Position numbers and translations under genes: made by a program. Shown piece by piece: positions 43,761 through 53,257 of a stretch of DNA of 64,000 bases (the first letter of the stretch is position 1; every line of letters starts with the position of its first letter). The notes under the pieces are model-generated. The model was given only the letters and a program-made list of their open reading frames with translations, was not told where the DNA came from and did no database searches. Source of the DNA: CAMTWZ01 sp041749075 (GTDB lineage Bacteria > Bacteroidota > Rhodothermia > Balneolales > HLUCCA01); assembly GCA_041749075.1 (NCBI GenBank), contig JBGTBY010000035.1, positions 248,001 to 312,000 on the forward strand. The letters are read 5' to 3'.

Positions 43761-44987
43761 ATGGATGTCATTGGATTCATCGCACTGAGGTATTTCACGG
43801 GAAAACGGAAAGGAGCCTCCTTCCTCTCCTTCGCCAAGATCATATCGGTGACAGGAGTTGCGGTCGGCAGCGCGGGTTTGTTGATCGCGCTATCCGTGGT
43901 GCATGGATTCAAATCGACGATTCAAGACAAGATCCTCGGCTTCGGAACGCATATATCGATCACATCCATCGCCGATACGCCCTTGTATCGTGCCGATAGT
44001 CTGATCGCCCACATCCAGAATTGGCCCGAGATCGAATCCATCCAGCCGGTGATTTACGGACAAGTGATGATCCAGCATAAGGACAACGTGGAAGGCACCT
44101 TCATGAAAGGCGTGTCTGAAGCCGGGGATGTGACCGACCTCAAATCGTACATCCGAAGTGGGGCCTACGACCTGACCACAAACGAGGACGGTATCAGCGG
44201 GATGGTGATCGGATCCAAGCTTGCAGGGAATCTCGGCGCGGAGCCCGGAAGCCTCATCACGCTCTACGCGGTTCGTGGGATGCCTTCGGCACGCAACCTT
44301 CCCGAATTGCGACGTTTTCGGATCACCGGCATCTACGAAACCGGAATCGACCGATTCGATGATGTCTTCGTACTCGTGTCGGAATTCCATGCGCGCCAAT
44401 TGCTTGACATGCCATATCCCACCGCGCATCAAGTAGACATTCGCCTTCGATCGATTTCAGAGATTCCGGCTGTCGAAGAAAAATTAGATCGAATTGTGAT
44501 GTTCCCTTACATGGCGGAAACCGTGTACATCCGGTATTCAAACATCTTCGCTTGGGTCAATCTCCAAGAACAAACCGTACCCTTGGTGATCGGAGTGATG
44601 ATCATCATCGCCGCGTTCAATTTAATCGGAACGGTTCTGATGATGGTGTTGGAGCGAGTCAGGGATATCGGCATCCTGAAAACCATGGGCGCGACGACGC
44701 AGCAAATCCGCAAGATATTTCTGATGGAAGGACTGATCGTGGGAATCGTCGGGATCACGATCGGTATCGGCATCGCGGTGCTTTTCAGTTGGTTGCAGGG
44801 CACCTACGGCATCATTCCACTCGACCAAGAGAACTATTACATGAGCACCGCACCGGTGGAGCCACAGATGCTAGATTATGTGTGGGTCAGCGTGGTATCG
44901 ATTCTGCTGTGCGGATTGGCCTCTTGGCTGCCAGCGAACGTGGCATCAAAGATTGACCCGCTGAATGTGATCCACTTCGGGCGGTGA
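43761..44987 (+). CDS. ABC transporter permease, LolC/LolE (FtsX) type
   Basis: 408 residues with four membrane segments: one near residues 25-50 (IISVTGVAVGSAGLLIALSV), then a large periplasmic domain (about 50-265), and three at 275-295, 320-340 and 370-390. The N-terminal FIALRYFTGKRKGASFLSFAK is typical of lipoprotein-releasing permeases. It probably acts in lipoprotein release from the inner membrane, with an ATPase (LolD) encoded elsewhere. It lies 1 base behind lysS, a common arrangement in this phylum. Confidence 0.85.
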   Translation: MDVIGFIALRYFTGKRKGASFLSFAKIISVTGVAVGSAGLLIALSVVHGFKSTIQDKILGFGTHISITSIADTPLYRADSLIAHIQNWPEIESIQPVIYGQVMIQHKDNVEGTFMKGVSEAGDVTDLKSYIRSGAYDLTTNEDGISGMVIGSKLAGNLGAEPGSLITLYAVRGMPSARNLPELRRFRITGIYETGIDRFDDVFVLVSEFHARQLLDMPYPTAHQVDIRLRSISEIPAVEEKLDRIVMFPYMAETVYIRYSNIFAWVNLQEQTVPLVIGVMIIIAAFNLIGTVLMMVLERVRDIGILKTMGATTQQIRKIFLMEGLIVGIVGITIGIGIAVLFSWLQGTYGIIPLDQENYYMSTAPVEPQMLDYVWVSVVSILLCGLASWLPANVASKIDPLNVIHFGR

Positions 44988-44995
44988 GAGAATTT

Positions 44996-45084
44996 ACAGG
45001 AGGACAGGAGTACGGGAGGTCATTACAGCGGACACCAATTAAAGCATCGCTTAATAATTACCTCCCATCCCCCCATCCTCCTGT
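44996..45084. repeat. Inverted pair of a 25-base G-rich dispersed repeat
   Basis: Copy 1 (+, 44996-45020) and copy 2 (-, 45060-45084) are inverted; read in the same sense both begin ACAGGAGGA and end GGGAGGT, and 20 of 25 bases match. The pair fills the spacer between the convergent permease and ald genes and could fold into a long hairpin working as a bidirectional terminator. Two more copies lie at 53057-53081 and 57888-57913. Confidence 0.7.
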
Positions 45085-45093
45085 GACATATTC

Positions 45094-46209
45094 TTAATTC
45101 AGCACGCTGGAGGCTGGTTTGGAATCAAACCCGAAGGCTTCGGCCACGTCTTTGTAGACAATCGTGCCGAACGCGATGTTCAAGCCCAGTTCGAGCTCTT
45201 TGTTCTGACGGCACGCCTCTTTCCAACCTTTGTTCGCGATTTGGACCGCGTATGGCAAGGTCACATTCGTCAATCCTTTTGTGGATGTGTTCGGTACCGC
45301 ACCTGGCATGTTGGCCACGCAGTAGTGAACCACCTCATCCACCACATAAATCGGATCGTCGTGGGTGGTTGGTTTTGCGGTTTCAATACATCCACCTTGG
45401 TCAATCGCCACATCCACAATCACGGAACCCGGCATCATGGATGAAAGCATGTCGCGAGTGATGAGGTGCGGCGCTTTGGCACCAGGGATCAGAACAGCAC
45501 CGATCACGAGATCCATCGTTTTGATGTATTCGCGGATGTTGCCTGCGGACGAGAACACCGTGGTCACGTTTTTCGGCATGATATCATCCAAATAACGCAA
45601 GCGGTTCAGGTTCACATCCATAATGAACACGTTTGCGCCCATACCGGCTGCGATTTTCGCGGCATTCACACCCACAATTCCACCACCAAGCACCAACACA
45701 TTCGCTGGAGGAACACCTGGGATGCCCCCGAGCAACACGCCACGTCCGCCTTGCGCCTTCTCGAGGTACTTCGCTCCTTCTTGCACCGACATCCGTCCGG
45801 CTACTTCCGACATCGGGATGAGCAATGGCAACGAACGATCGGCTTTTTCAACGGTCTCGTAGGCGATCGCTATACATTTCGAAGCCATCACAGCTTCGGT
45901 CAAGTTCTTCTCAGCGGCGAAATGGAAATAGGTGAATAGGATTTGTCCTTCGCGCATCATCGGATACTCACGGGCGATCGGCTCCTTCACTTTCATGATC
46001 ATATCGGATTTGGCCCAGATATCGCGCACATCGTCGACAATCGTCGCACCAGCTTCGACATAATCAGAGTCAGGAAAGCTACTACCGAGTCCAGCACCTT
46101 TTTCAACAAGGACGGTATGGCCGTGGCGTTTGATTTCAACTACACCGGCAGGAACGAGCGCTACCCGGTTTTCGTGGGTCTTGATTTCTTTAGGTACACC
46201 GATAATCAT
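45094..46209 (-). CDS. ald: Alanine dehydrogenase
   Basis: NAD-dependent interconversion of L-alanine and pyruvate plus ammonia. 371 residues, the standard length. It starts MIIGVPKEIKTHENRVALVP; the Rossmann motif is VLVLGGGIVGVNAAKIAAGM around residue 170, and the catalytic Lys and His regions (FTYFHFAAEKNL and the Asp in DVAIDQGG) are present. Monocistronic, with the repeat pair downstream and a 82-base divergent gap upstream. Confidence 0.96.
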   Translation of the reverse strand: MIIGVPKEIKTHENRVALVPAGVVEIKRHGHTVLVEKGAGLGSSFPDSDYVEAGATIVDDVRDIWAKSDMIMKVKEPIAREYPMMREGQILFTYFHFAAEKNLTEAVMASKCIAIAYETVEKADRSLPLLIPMSEVAGRMSVQEGAKYLEKAQGGRGVLLGGIPGVPPANVLVLGGGIVGVNAAKIAAGMGANVFIMDVNLNRLRYLDDIMPKNVTTVFSSAGNIREYIKTMDLVIGAVLIPGAKAPHLITRDMLSSMMPGSVIVDVAIDQGGCIETAKPTTHDDPIYVVDEVVHYCVANMPGAVPNTSTKGLTNVTLPYAVQIANKGWKEACRQNKELELGLNIAFGTIVYKDVAEAFGFDSKPASSVLN

Positions 46210-46250
46210 ATGTAAGGAGGCTGAAGGTTATTTTGTCGCAATTGGATGCC

Positions 46251-46258
46251 CAAAATTA
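46251..46258 (-). promoter_or_regulatory. Candidate -7 box for ald
   Basis: On the minus strand this reads TAATTTTG, a full match to the Bacteroidota TAnnTTTG element, 41 bases before the ald start codon. No TTTG -33 box is seen at the expected distance, so it stays a candidate. No GGAGG-type site precedes the ald ATG on that strand. Confidence 0.4.
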
Positions 46259-46291
46259 CCACAAAATCAGGTAATTTTAGCGCCTTAGAGT

Positions 46292-47167
46292 ATGATATCC
46301 AAAGACGTCCTAGCACAAGTCCGAAAGCTCGAAATTCGCACAAAGGGACTGGTAAACAACCTGTTCGGGGGAGAATACCATTCCGCTTTCAAGGGGCGTG
46401 GTATGATTTTTTCCGAAGTCCGCCCCTATCAATATGGCGATGACATCCGCCAAATCGACTGGAACGTGACGGCCCGAACCGGCGACCCACACATCAAAGT
46501 ATTTGAAGAAGAACGCGAGCAAACGCTGATGTTGCTCGTCGACATCTCCCCCAGTGGCTTGTTCGGCAGCGGTGGACGACGCAAAGTGGATCTCATCACC
46601 GAATTATGTGCTGTTTTGGCATTCAGCGCCATCAAGAACAATGACAAAGTGGGATTGTTGCTGTTCACCGACCGAATCGAAAAAGTGGTCCTACCTCGTA
46701 AAGGGCGCACCCATGTGCTTCGCTTGATCCGGGATCTGTACGCGACCAAGCCGGTCGGACAAGGAACCGACATCGGAGAAGCCCTCAGTTTCACGAACAA
46801 AGTGTTGAATCGTCGCTCGATTGTGATTCTGGCCAGTGATTTCATCACGGATGGGTATGAATCCGCTATCCGAGTCACCAATCGAAAACACGACCTCGTG
46901 AACATCCATATCAGTGATCCTCTGGAGATCGCATTGCCTGATTTGGGCCTCCTTCCCATAAAAGATGCCGAAACCGGCGCGATTCGCTTGATTCCAACCT
47001 TTCGTCGTTCCGCGCGCGACACCTTTCGTCGTGAACACGAAGCCCGTTTGGAGCGGATCGAGCAGCGGTTCAAACAGCTTCAACTGGATCATATCCGCAT
47101 CGAATCGGGTGAATCGTACATCGAACCCCTTCGCAATTACTTTCAACGCCGCGCCCAACGCCATTGA
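46292..47167 (+). CDS. DUF58 domain protein of the Bat cluster
   Basis: 291 residues, no signal or membrane segment. The DUF58 core YHSAFKGRGMIFSEVRPYQY-GDDIRQIDWNVTART is at residues of about 30-65, followed by a von Willebrand A-like fold with a partial metal site (LLVDISPSGLFGSG). In other bacteria such proteins pair with MoxR ATPases and VWA membrane proteins as a chaperone-like system. It overlaps the next gene by 4 bases. No MoxR gene lies upstream: ald is divergent there. Confidence 0.87.
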   Translation: MISKDVLAQVRKLEIRTKGLVNNLFGGEYHSAFKGRGMIFSEVRPYQYGDDIRQIDWNVTARTGDPHIKVFEEEREQTLMLLVDISPSGLFGSGGRRKVDLITELCAVLAFSAIKNNDKVGLLLFTDRIEKVVLPRKGRTHVLRLIRDLYATKPVGQGTDIGEALSFTNKVLNRRSIVILASDFITDGYESAIRVTNRKHDLVNIHISDPLEIALPDLGLLPIKDAETGAIRLIPTFRRSARDTFRREHEARLERIEQRFKQLQLDHIRIESGESYIEPLRNYFQRRAQRH

Positions 47168-48111
47168 TGAAACGACTGATCGCTTTATTCTTTTTCGTTT
47201 GGATGTGCTCGAGTGCGGATGCCCAGCAGATCCGCGTCTATCTCTCCAATGATTCCTTGGCCGCTGGCGAGCGCTTCGAATATCGTGTGAGGATCGATTT
47301 CGGCTCGACGTATGACCACGTGCTTCCGCCAGACAGCGCCGCATGGGGTGACCTCGTCGAGTTCAAATCCATGAAACGGGTCGAAACTCCTTCCGGTCGG
47401 GACAGCATCGTCATCACATTGCAGTTCTTCGGCACGAAAGACACCCTCATCACACCGAAGACATTCAAACTGATTGGTCCGGATACGCTATCCATCTCCT
47501 CACCTACGATTCCGGTCTTCTTCAAAAGCCGGGTTCCGGCAACCGAAACCGAACTTCAGCCGCTCAAACCGATTTATGCCTTCGCTAGAAATTGGCTCCC
47601 ATGGATTCTTCTGTTCTTTGTGGTGATGGGTATCGCCTACTATGTCTATTCTCGCATCAGAAAACGTCCGGAAATTCCTGTTTATACGCCGATTGTCGTT
47701 CCGATGACGCCGTTTGTAAGTCCGCTTGATAGTCTGAATACCGAGTTAGAGTCATTGAAGCGCAAGGACTTGGTGAAAGCTGGCGATTATAAATCCTTCT
47801 ATACCGAGCTGGGAGATATCCTCCGCCGATACATCGAAGACGCACATGAAATCGCTGCTCTGGAAAGCACGACCGGTGAATTGCGTCGCTCTTTCAAGCA
47901 TCGTGGATTGCACAGCGAATTGGCCCATCCACTCTTATATATACTGGATGAAGCCGACATGGTGAAGTTCGCGAAGTTCGCTCCGACCGAGTCTGCCGCC
48001 AACGCCTGCTTCAAACATGCAAGAGCGTTCAGCGAAGCAGCACAGAAACTGGATCATTTCCGCATCCAAGCACTGCGCGATACCTACGAGAGGCAACATG
48101 GTCCTGCTTGA
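47164..48111 (+). CDS. Membrane protein of the Bat cluster, BatD/DUF4381-like
   Basis: 315 residues (or 314 from the ATG at 47167). A signal peptide (LIALFFFVWMCSSADA) leads into a beta-rich periplasmic domain (about 20-135) that resembles the BatD N-terminus. A membrane helix follows (WLPWILLFFVVMGIAYYVYS, around 150-169), then a cytoplasmic helical tail (about 200-310) with DYKSFYTELGDILRRYIE, typical of the proteins between DUF58 and BatA in this phylum. Overlaps the DUF58 gene by 4 bases and batA by 14. Confidence 0.72.
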   Translation: MMKRLIALFFFVWMCSSADAQQIRVYLSNDSLAAGERFEYRVRIDFGSTYDHVLPPDSAAWGDLVEFKSMKRVETPSGRDSIVITLQFFGTKDTLITPKTFKLIGPDTLSISSPTIPVFFKSRVPATETELQPLKPIYAFARNWLPWILLFFVVMGIAYYVYSRIRKRPEIPVYTPIVVPMTPFVSPLDSLNTELESLKRKDLVKAGDYKSFYTELGDILRRYIEDAHEIAALESTTGELRRSFKHRGLHSELAHPLLYILDEADMVKFAKFAPTESAANACFKHARAFSEAAQKLDHFRIQALRDTYERQHGPA

Positions 48112-49072
48112 ACCAATTTGGCTGGGGTTGCTGATTCTGCTGCCGATCATCGCGGCATTGCAGTGGTTCTTGTTCCGTAAAAAAGCGATCGGAACCATCT
48201 TGTATTCCAGTACTCCCGATGCGGATGCATCCGTACTGCGAATCGGTTTGATGTCCGTGCCCTATCTGGTTATCGCCTTGGTGATTGTGGCTCTGTCCCG
48301 ACCTGTCGCACTGAATCAGGTCGTGGAACGAAGCACCGAAGGAATCGACATCGTGATCACGTTGGACTTGTCCGGATCCATGAAAGCGGAGGATTTGCGT
48401 CCGAACCGCTTCGAAGCCGCGAAAATGGTGGCAGGTGAATTCATCGGGAATAGGGAATCAGACAGAATCGGTCTGGTTGTCTTCGCACGGCAAAGCTTCA
48501 CGCTTGTCCCTCCTACTCTCGATTACAAATTGTTGAGGCAGGCTCTGCAAGAACTCAAGCTGGATCAGATCACCGATGGAACCGCCATCGGGATGGGAAT
48601 CGCAACATCTGTCAATCGCCTGAAGACATCCAAGGCGCTCAGCAAAGTCATCATCTTGTTGACGGATGGGGAAAATAACTCGGGCGAGATCGATCCGCTG
48701 ACCGCCGCCGACCTTGCCAAGCAATTCGGAATCCGTGTGTATACGATCGGAGCCAGCACCGAAGGCACGGCTCCGTATCCGATTGATGATCCCGTGTTCG
48801 GCCGACGCTATCATCCCATCAAAGTGGACATCGACGAGCCGATGCTCACCGAAATCGCAACAAAAACCGGAGGCAAGTATTTCCGCGCCCGCGACACGAA
48901 CGCCCTCCGCGCCATTTATGACGAAATCAACACGCTCGAACGCTCCGATGTTGAAGAACAAGTGTACGTGGACCGCGTCGATCTGTATTGGTACTTCCTC
49001 GGTCCGGCCATCTTCCTGTTCGTATTGCATGTGTTTGTGGAACGGTATCTCTATCGCTTCTTATGGCTTTAG
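48098..49072 (+). CDS. batA: VWA-domain membrane protein BatA
   Basis: 324 residues from MVLLEPIWLG; the frame is open further upstream inside the preceding gene, which I reject. Two membrane segments at the N-terminus (about 7-24 and 51-70) and one at the C-terminus (YWYFLGPAIFLFVLHVFVER) frame a VWA domain whose metal site DLSGSM is intact (residues of about 90-95). The family is linked to Bat (Bacteroides aerotolerance) clusters. Only one VWA protein is present here, with no batB or TPR gene after it; mfd overlaps it by 10 bases. Confidence 0.82.
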   Translation: MVLLEPIWLGLLILLPIIAALQWFLFRKKAIGTILYSSTPDADASVLRIGLMSVPYLVIALVIVALSRPVALNQVVERSTEGIDIVITLDLSGSMKAEDLRPNRFEAAKMVAGEFIGNRESDRIGLVVFARQSFTLVPPTLDYKLLRQALQELKLDQITDGTAIGMGIATSVNRLKTSKALSKVIILLTDGENNSGEIDPLTAADLAKQFGIRVYTIGASTEGTAPYPIDDPVFGRRYHPIKVDIDEPMLTEIATKTGGKYFRARDTNALRAIYDEINTLERSDVEEQVYVDRVDLYWYFLGPAIFLFVLHVFVERYLYRFLWL

Positions 49073-52000
49073 ATTCTCTCATCCGGATTGTTCAGAAGCG
49101 TGTTCCTTATGAAAAGCTGACGGATGTCCTTTCCCAAAAGAAGCTTGTCCGCTTTGAACAAGCCGTGGGTTCTGTACTATCTATTTCCTTATTGCCACTC
49201 GCATCCACCAAGACGCCTTTCTTGATTGTGACGGCGGATGAGGAAGAAGCCCTCGCTATCCGTGCCGACCTGGAAGAATTGGGTTTGAAGGATGTGGGAT
49301 TTTTTCCGGCAACCGGACGCAAACCGAACGACCAGCAACATGTCGAGGATCCGTCCATCCTCGTGCAGCGCTCTGAAATTCTTGACGCCTTAAGTCGGAC
49401 ATCTGTCGAAGCCTTCGTTGCTCCCATCCACGCCATTATCGAAAAAATGGCCTCGCCCGAGGCCTATGCGACGGCCTCCATCCAACTGAAAAAGGATCAG
49501 GACATCGATCCCGAAATATTATGGGAGCAGTTACTCGATCAAGGTTATCAGGTGGCGCATTTCATCGATGAGCCCGGCGAAATGGCCAAGCGTGGCGGCA
49601 TCATGGATGTGTTTCCATTTACGGGCGGATACCCGGTGCGAATCGAGTTTTTCGGCAACACGATCGATTCCATAAGAGAATTCGATCCCGATTCCCAGCG
49701 ATCCATATCATTTTTAGACAGTTGCCGACTCATACCCGACATCCGCGGGAAAGCAGGCAGCGAACGAGCCTCCATCCTATCGTATTTGCCGGCATCCACG
49801 ATTGTGGTGCTTCAGAACGAACCGCTCATCCGCGCGAAGTATGAAGACACCTGGAAATTGGTTGAAGCCGCCGAGGCTGAGGCCGGATTCGTGGCTCCAT
49901 CCGACTTCTGGTCTGGAATGTCGGAATTCGGACGGATTGAGAGTGGCGCGTTTGTGTCGCAATCGAAACCGCATTTGTCGGTGGCTTTGAATGCGCGTCC
50001 ACAACCCGATTTCAATGGCGCGGTGAAACTACTGCGCAGCTATCTGGATGATGCGGCCACAAAAGAACACACGACATGGATTTTATGCGACAGCGAATCG
50101 CAGCGCGACCGCTTCGAAGAGCTTCTCGACTTGCAAGGATCGACACAGCAGATCCGGCTTCTCATTCATTCCTTGCATCAGGGATTCATCTTAGAGGATG
50201 AGAACCTGTCGGTGTTCACGGACCATCAGATTTTCAATCGCTACCATCGTCCAAAGCAGAAAAAGAAAGTCTATCGCGGTGGATTTTCCCTGAAGGAAAT
50301 CAAAGATCTGACCATCGGCGATTATGTGGTGCATGTGGATTACGGTATCGGGAAGTTCGCGGGCTTCACCAACATCACGGTTCGGAATGTTCCGCAGGAA
50401 GCGGTGATCGTGAAGTATGCCGAAGACTCCATCTTATATGTGAACGTCTCGAGTCTTCACAAACTTCAGAAGTATTCGGGTAAAGACGGCGCGGTTCCGG
50501 GCATCACGAAACTGGGCTCGGGCGAGTGGCAGCGCAAGAAAGCGAAGACGAAGAGTCGGGTGAAGGATATCGCACGCGAACTCATCCGCCTGTATGCGAA
50601 ACGAAAAGCTCAGAAAGCCCATGCGTTCGGACCCGATAGCGGGATGCAGCTCGAGCTGGAAGCCTCGTTCGAATTTGAAGAGACGCCCGATCAATGGACC
50701 GCCATCGAGGATGTGAAACGTGACATGGAATCTCCACTTCCGATGGACCGATTGGTTTGCGGGGATGTCGGATTCGGAAAGACAGAAGTCGCCGTCCGCG
50801 CCGCCTTCAAAGCCGTGAATGATGGGAAGCAGGTCGCGATCCTTGTGCCGACGACAATTTTGGCCGATCAGCATTGGAAGACGTTCACCAAGCGGATGCG
50901 GGATCTGCCCGTGACCATCGAGCGCGTGAGCCGCTTCCGCACCGCCGCCGAAATCACTCAGATTTTGAAGAAAACCGAGCGCGGCGAAATTGATATTCTG
51001 ATCGGCACACACCGACTCGTTTCCAATGATGTGAAATTCAAAGACCTCGGTTTGCTGGTGATTGATGAAGAGCAACGCTTCGGTGTGACCGTCAAAGAAA
51101 AATTGAAGAATTTCCGAGCGACAGTGGATGTCCTGACTCTCACCGCAACCCCCATCCCCCGCACCTTGCAATTCTCCTTGATGGGAGCGCGCGATCTGAG
51201 CGTGATCACCACGCCGCCTCCGAACCGCCAACCCGTTCAGACCGAGATCCATAGTTTCGATTCGGCCCTTATCAGAGATGCGATCTTGTTGGAGATGTCG
51301 CGAAACGGACAGGTGTTCTTTATTCACAACCGCGTCGCGAACATCGAAGAAGTTGGCGGAATGATCCGTGATCTGGTACCGAATGTAAAAGTGAGGCATG
51401 CGCACGGACAAATGTCGGGTCCGGAATTGGAGAAAATCATCCTCGATTTCTATGACCATAAGTTTGATGTATTGGTGTCGACGAACATCGTCGAGAACGG
51501 AATCGACATCGCAAATGCGAACACCATCATCATCAATCGGGCGGATCATTTCGGATTATCCGAGCTGCACCAGTTGCGTGGTCGCGTGGGTCGATCCAAC
51601 CGCAAAGCCTTTTGCTATCTCATCACACCACCGCTCGAAGACCTGAGTGTTGAATCCAGAAAACGGTTGTTGGCTTTGGCTGAATTTTCGGACCTCGGAT
51701 CCGGATTCAATATCGCGATGCGGGATCTCGACATCCGTGGTGCCGGCGATATTCTCGGAGGCGAACAGAGCGGGTTCATCAGCGACATCGGATTCGAGTT
51801 GTACACCAAAATCCTGAACGATGCGGTGAAGGAATTGAAGGAAACCGAATTCCGAGATCTGTTCACCGACGCCCTTCACGAAATCGAAAAACCGGAAACC
51901 GTGGTCGAGTTCGATGTCTCTGCCTTGCTCGAAAAACGCTATGTGCAGAATGATGTGGAGCGGCTGAATTTGTATCGTGCCTTGTCGAAAGTCACGCGTC

Positions 52001-52377
52001 TGGAAGACATAGACACCTGGCGCGACGAAGTGGTGGATCGCTTTGGTCCGATGCCGCCATCCGGAAATTATCTCATCGCCGCGACCCGAGTGAAAGTTCT
52101 TGCATCCAGATTGTACTTGCCGAAGGTTGTGATCCGCGCGAATCGGATGTGGCTCGAACTTCCGGATTCGAACACGGAAGCCGGCATCGCTTATTTCGAG
52201 AAAGGAACATTTCAGGAATTGTTGAAGCGTGTGGAAGGATGGAATCCGAACGGATACAAAGTGGCAAGCAAAGACGACAAAGTGAGATTGGTGCTCGAAC
52301 CGATCGCCGACCTGACCGCCGCCGCCGAGTGTCTGCTTACCTTGCAAGAACCCGAAACCGCATTGCAACATGCTTGA
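49063..52377 (+). CDS. mfd: Transcription-repair coupling factor
   Basis: Displaces RNA polymerase stalled at DNA lesions and recruits UvrA. 1104 residues from MALDSLIRIV; an upstream frame extends into batA. Order of domains: UvrB-like module (about 1-330), the RNA-polymerase-interacting domain (GGFSLKEIKDLTIGDYVVHV and YGIGKFAG, around 410-440), the RecG-like translocase with Walker A GDVGFGKTEVAVRAAF and DEEQ box VIDEEQRFG, motif VI region QLRGRVGRSNRKAF, and the TRCF C-terminal domain. Length is normal. Overlaps batA by 10 and the next gene by 8 bases. Confidence 0.97.
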   Translation: MALDSLIRIVQKRVPYEKLTDVLSQKKLVRFEQAVGSVLSISLLPLASTKTPFLIVTADEEEALAIRADLEELGLKDVGFFPATGRKPNDQQHVEDPSILVQRSEILDALSRTSVEAFVAPIHAIIEKMASPEAYATASIQLKKDQDIDPEILWEQLLDQGYQVAHFIDEPGEMAKRGGIMDVFPFTGGYPVRIEFFGNTIDSIREFDPDSQRSISFLDSCRLIPDIRGKAGSERASILSYLPASTIVVLQNEPLIRAKYEDTWKLVEAAEAEAGFVAPSDFWSGMSEFGRIESGAFVSQSKPHLSVALNARPQPDFNGAVKLLRSYLDDAATKEHTTWILCDSESQRDRFEELLDLQGSTQQIRLLIHSLHQGFILEDENLSVFTDHQIFNRYHRPKQKKKVYRGGFSLKEIKDLTIGDYVVHVDYGIGKFAGFTNITVRNVPQEAVIVKYAEDSILYVNVSSLHKLQKYSGKDGAVPGITKLGSGEWQRKKAKTKSRVKDIARELIRLYAKRKAQKAHAFGPDSGMQLELEASFEFEETPDQWTAIEDVKRDMESPLPMDRLVCGDVGFGKTEVAVRAAFKAVNDGKQVAILVPTTILADQHWKTFTKRMRDLPVTIERVSRFRTAAEITQILKKTERGEIDILIGTHRLVSNDVKFKDLGLLVIDEEQRFGVTVKEKLKNFRATVDVLTLTATPIPRTLQFSLMGARDLSVITTPPPNRQPVQTEIHSFDSALIRDAILLEMSRNGQVFFIHNRVANIEEVGGMIRDLVPNVKVRHAHGQMSGPELEKIILDFYDHKFDVLVSTNIVENGIDIANANTIIINRADHFGLSELHQLRGRVGRSNRKAFCYLITPPLEDLSVESRKRLLALAEFSDLGSGFNIAMRDLDIRGAGDILGGEQSGFISDIGFELYTKILNDAVKELKETEFRDLFTDALHEIEKPETVVEFDVSALLEKRYVQNDVERLNLYRALSKVTRLEDIDTWRDEVVDRFGPMPPSGNYLIAATRVKVLASRLYLPKVVIRANRMWLELPDSNTEAGIAYFEKGTFQELLKRVEGWNPNGYKVASKDDKVRLVLEPIADLTAAAECLLTLQEPETALQHA

Positions 52378-53257
52378 ACCGTTCGCCGAGTTATTGAAGA
52401 ATGGAGGCGTCGTGGCCTTCCCTACCGAAACCGTTTACGGACTCGGTGCATCGGCATGGAATGAAACGGCCATCAAACAGGTGTTCGAGTTGAAAGGTCG
52501 TCCGTCCGATAACCCGCTCATCGTGCACGTGAGTTCCTACCCGCAAGTGAAGCAATTGGCTGTGGATATTTCGCCCGAGGCGCGGACGCTTATGCAGAAG
52601 TTCTGGCCCGGACCTTTGACGCTGGTCTTCCGAAAAACGTCGCGCGTGCCGGTAATGGTTTCCGCAGGCTTGGACACGGTCGCTGTTCGGATGCCGAACC
52701 ACGCGCTGGCTCTGGATTTGATCCGCCAAGCGGGCCCCTTGGTTGGGCCATCGGCGAACAAGAGTGGAGGGCCGAGTCCGACAAACGCCGCACATGTCCG
52801 GACAGATTTCGGGACGAGCGTTCCCGTTGTGGATGGTGGCCCATGCGTGGTCGGGTTGGAAAGCACCGTGCTGGATGTGACCTCGAAACCATTTCGGATT
52901 TTGCGTCCGGGTGTGATCACGGCGGATATCATTAAAGAGGTTTGCGGAATTTCTGTTGATGAAGCGATGAAGGGGGATGAAGCGATGAAGGCCTCGCCCG
53001 GGACGAGGTATAACCACTATGCGCCGAAGGCGAGCGTGAAGTGGGAAGAAGATGTAACAGGAGGATCGGAGGATGGGAGGAACATCTATTCCATTAAACA
53101 CGACGGGGATCTTGAATCTCTGGCGACCCGCTTGTATGCCGAATTCCGAAAGGCAGATGAAGCGGGATGTGATGAGATTCGGATCGAGGCGATTAATCCG
53201 AATCATCCGTTAGCAAACGTTCTGTTGAACCGGATTGAGAAGGCGATGGGTGGGTGA
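52370..53257 (+). CDS. tsaC: L-threonylcarbamoyladenylate synthase, Sua5/TsaC type
   Basis: Makes threonylcarbamoyl-AMP from threonine, bicarbonate and ATP for the t6A37 tRNA modification. 295 residues. The YrdC core (about 1-200) has FPTETVYGLGASAWN, the KGRPSDNPLIVHV motif and SANKSGGPSPTNAAHV; the end PGTRYNHYAPKASV is the start of a Sua5 linker. The C-terminal Sua5 domain of about 75 residues is short. The segment around residues 197-238 contains both an 18-base tandem duplication and a copy of the dispersed repeat, encoding TGGSEDGRN. Confidence 0.92.
   Translation: MLEPFAELLKNGGVVAFPTETVYGLGASAWNETAIKQVFELKGRPSDNPLIVHVSSYPQVKQLAVDISPEARTLMQKFWPGPLTLVFRKTSRVPVMVSAGLDTVAVRMPNHALALDLIRQAGPLVGPSANKSGGPSPTNAAHVRTDFGTSVPVVDGGPCVVGLESTVLDVTSKPFRILRPGVITADIIKEVCGISVDEAMKGDEAMKASPGTRYNHYAPKASVKWEEDVTGGSEDGRNIYSIKHDGDLESLATRLYAEFRKADEAGCDEIRIEAINPNHPLANVLLNRIEKAMGG
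52958..52993 (+). repeat. 18-base in-frame tandem duplication in tsaC
   Basis: Two adjacent 18-base units, each opening GATGAAGCGATGAAG and then differing in the last two bases, encode DEAMKG-DEAMKA. This is in frame and probably recent slippage in the linker after the YrdC core. Confidence 0.85.
53057..53081 (+). repeat. Copy of the 25-base dispersed repeat inside tsaC
   Basis: Begins ACAGGAGGATCGGAGGATGG and ends GAGGA; 24 of 25 bases fit the consensus ACAGGAGGATNGGAG-KATGGGAGGT formed from the other copies. It is translated as part of the tsaC frame, near TGGSEDGRN. Confidence 0.7.

Noticed and set aside
46217..46223. GGAGG upstream of ald
   Set aside because: It is on the plus strand and so cannot be a Shine-Dalgarno site for the minus-strand ald gene; no plus-strand start lies just after it.
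50434..51549. 371-codon minus-strand frame inside mfd
   Set aside because: mfd is unmistakable in the other frame; the antisense frame has no motif and arises from the codon bias of the gene.
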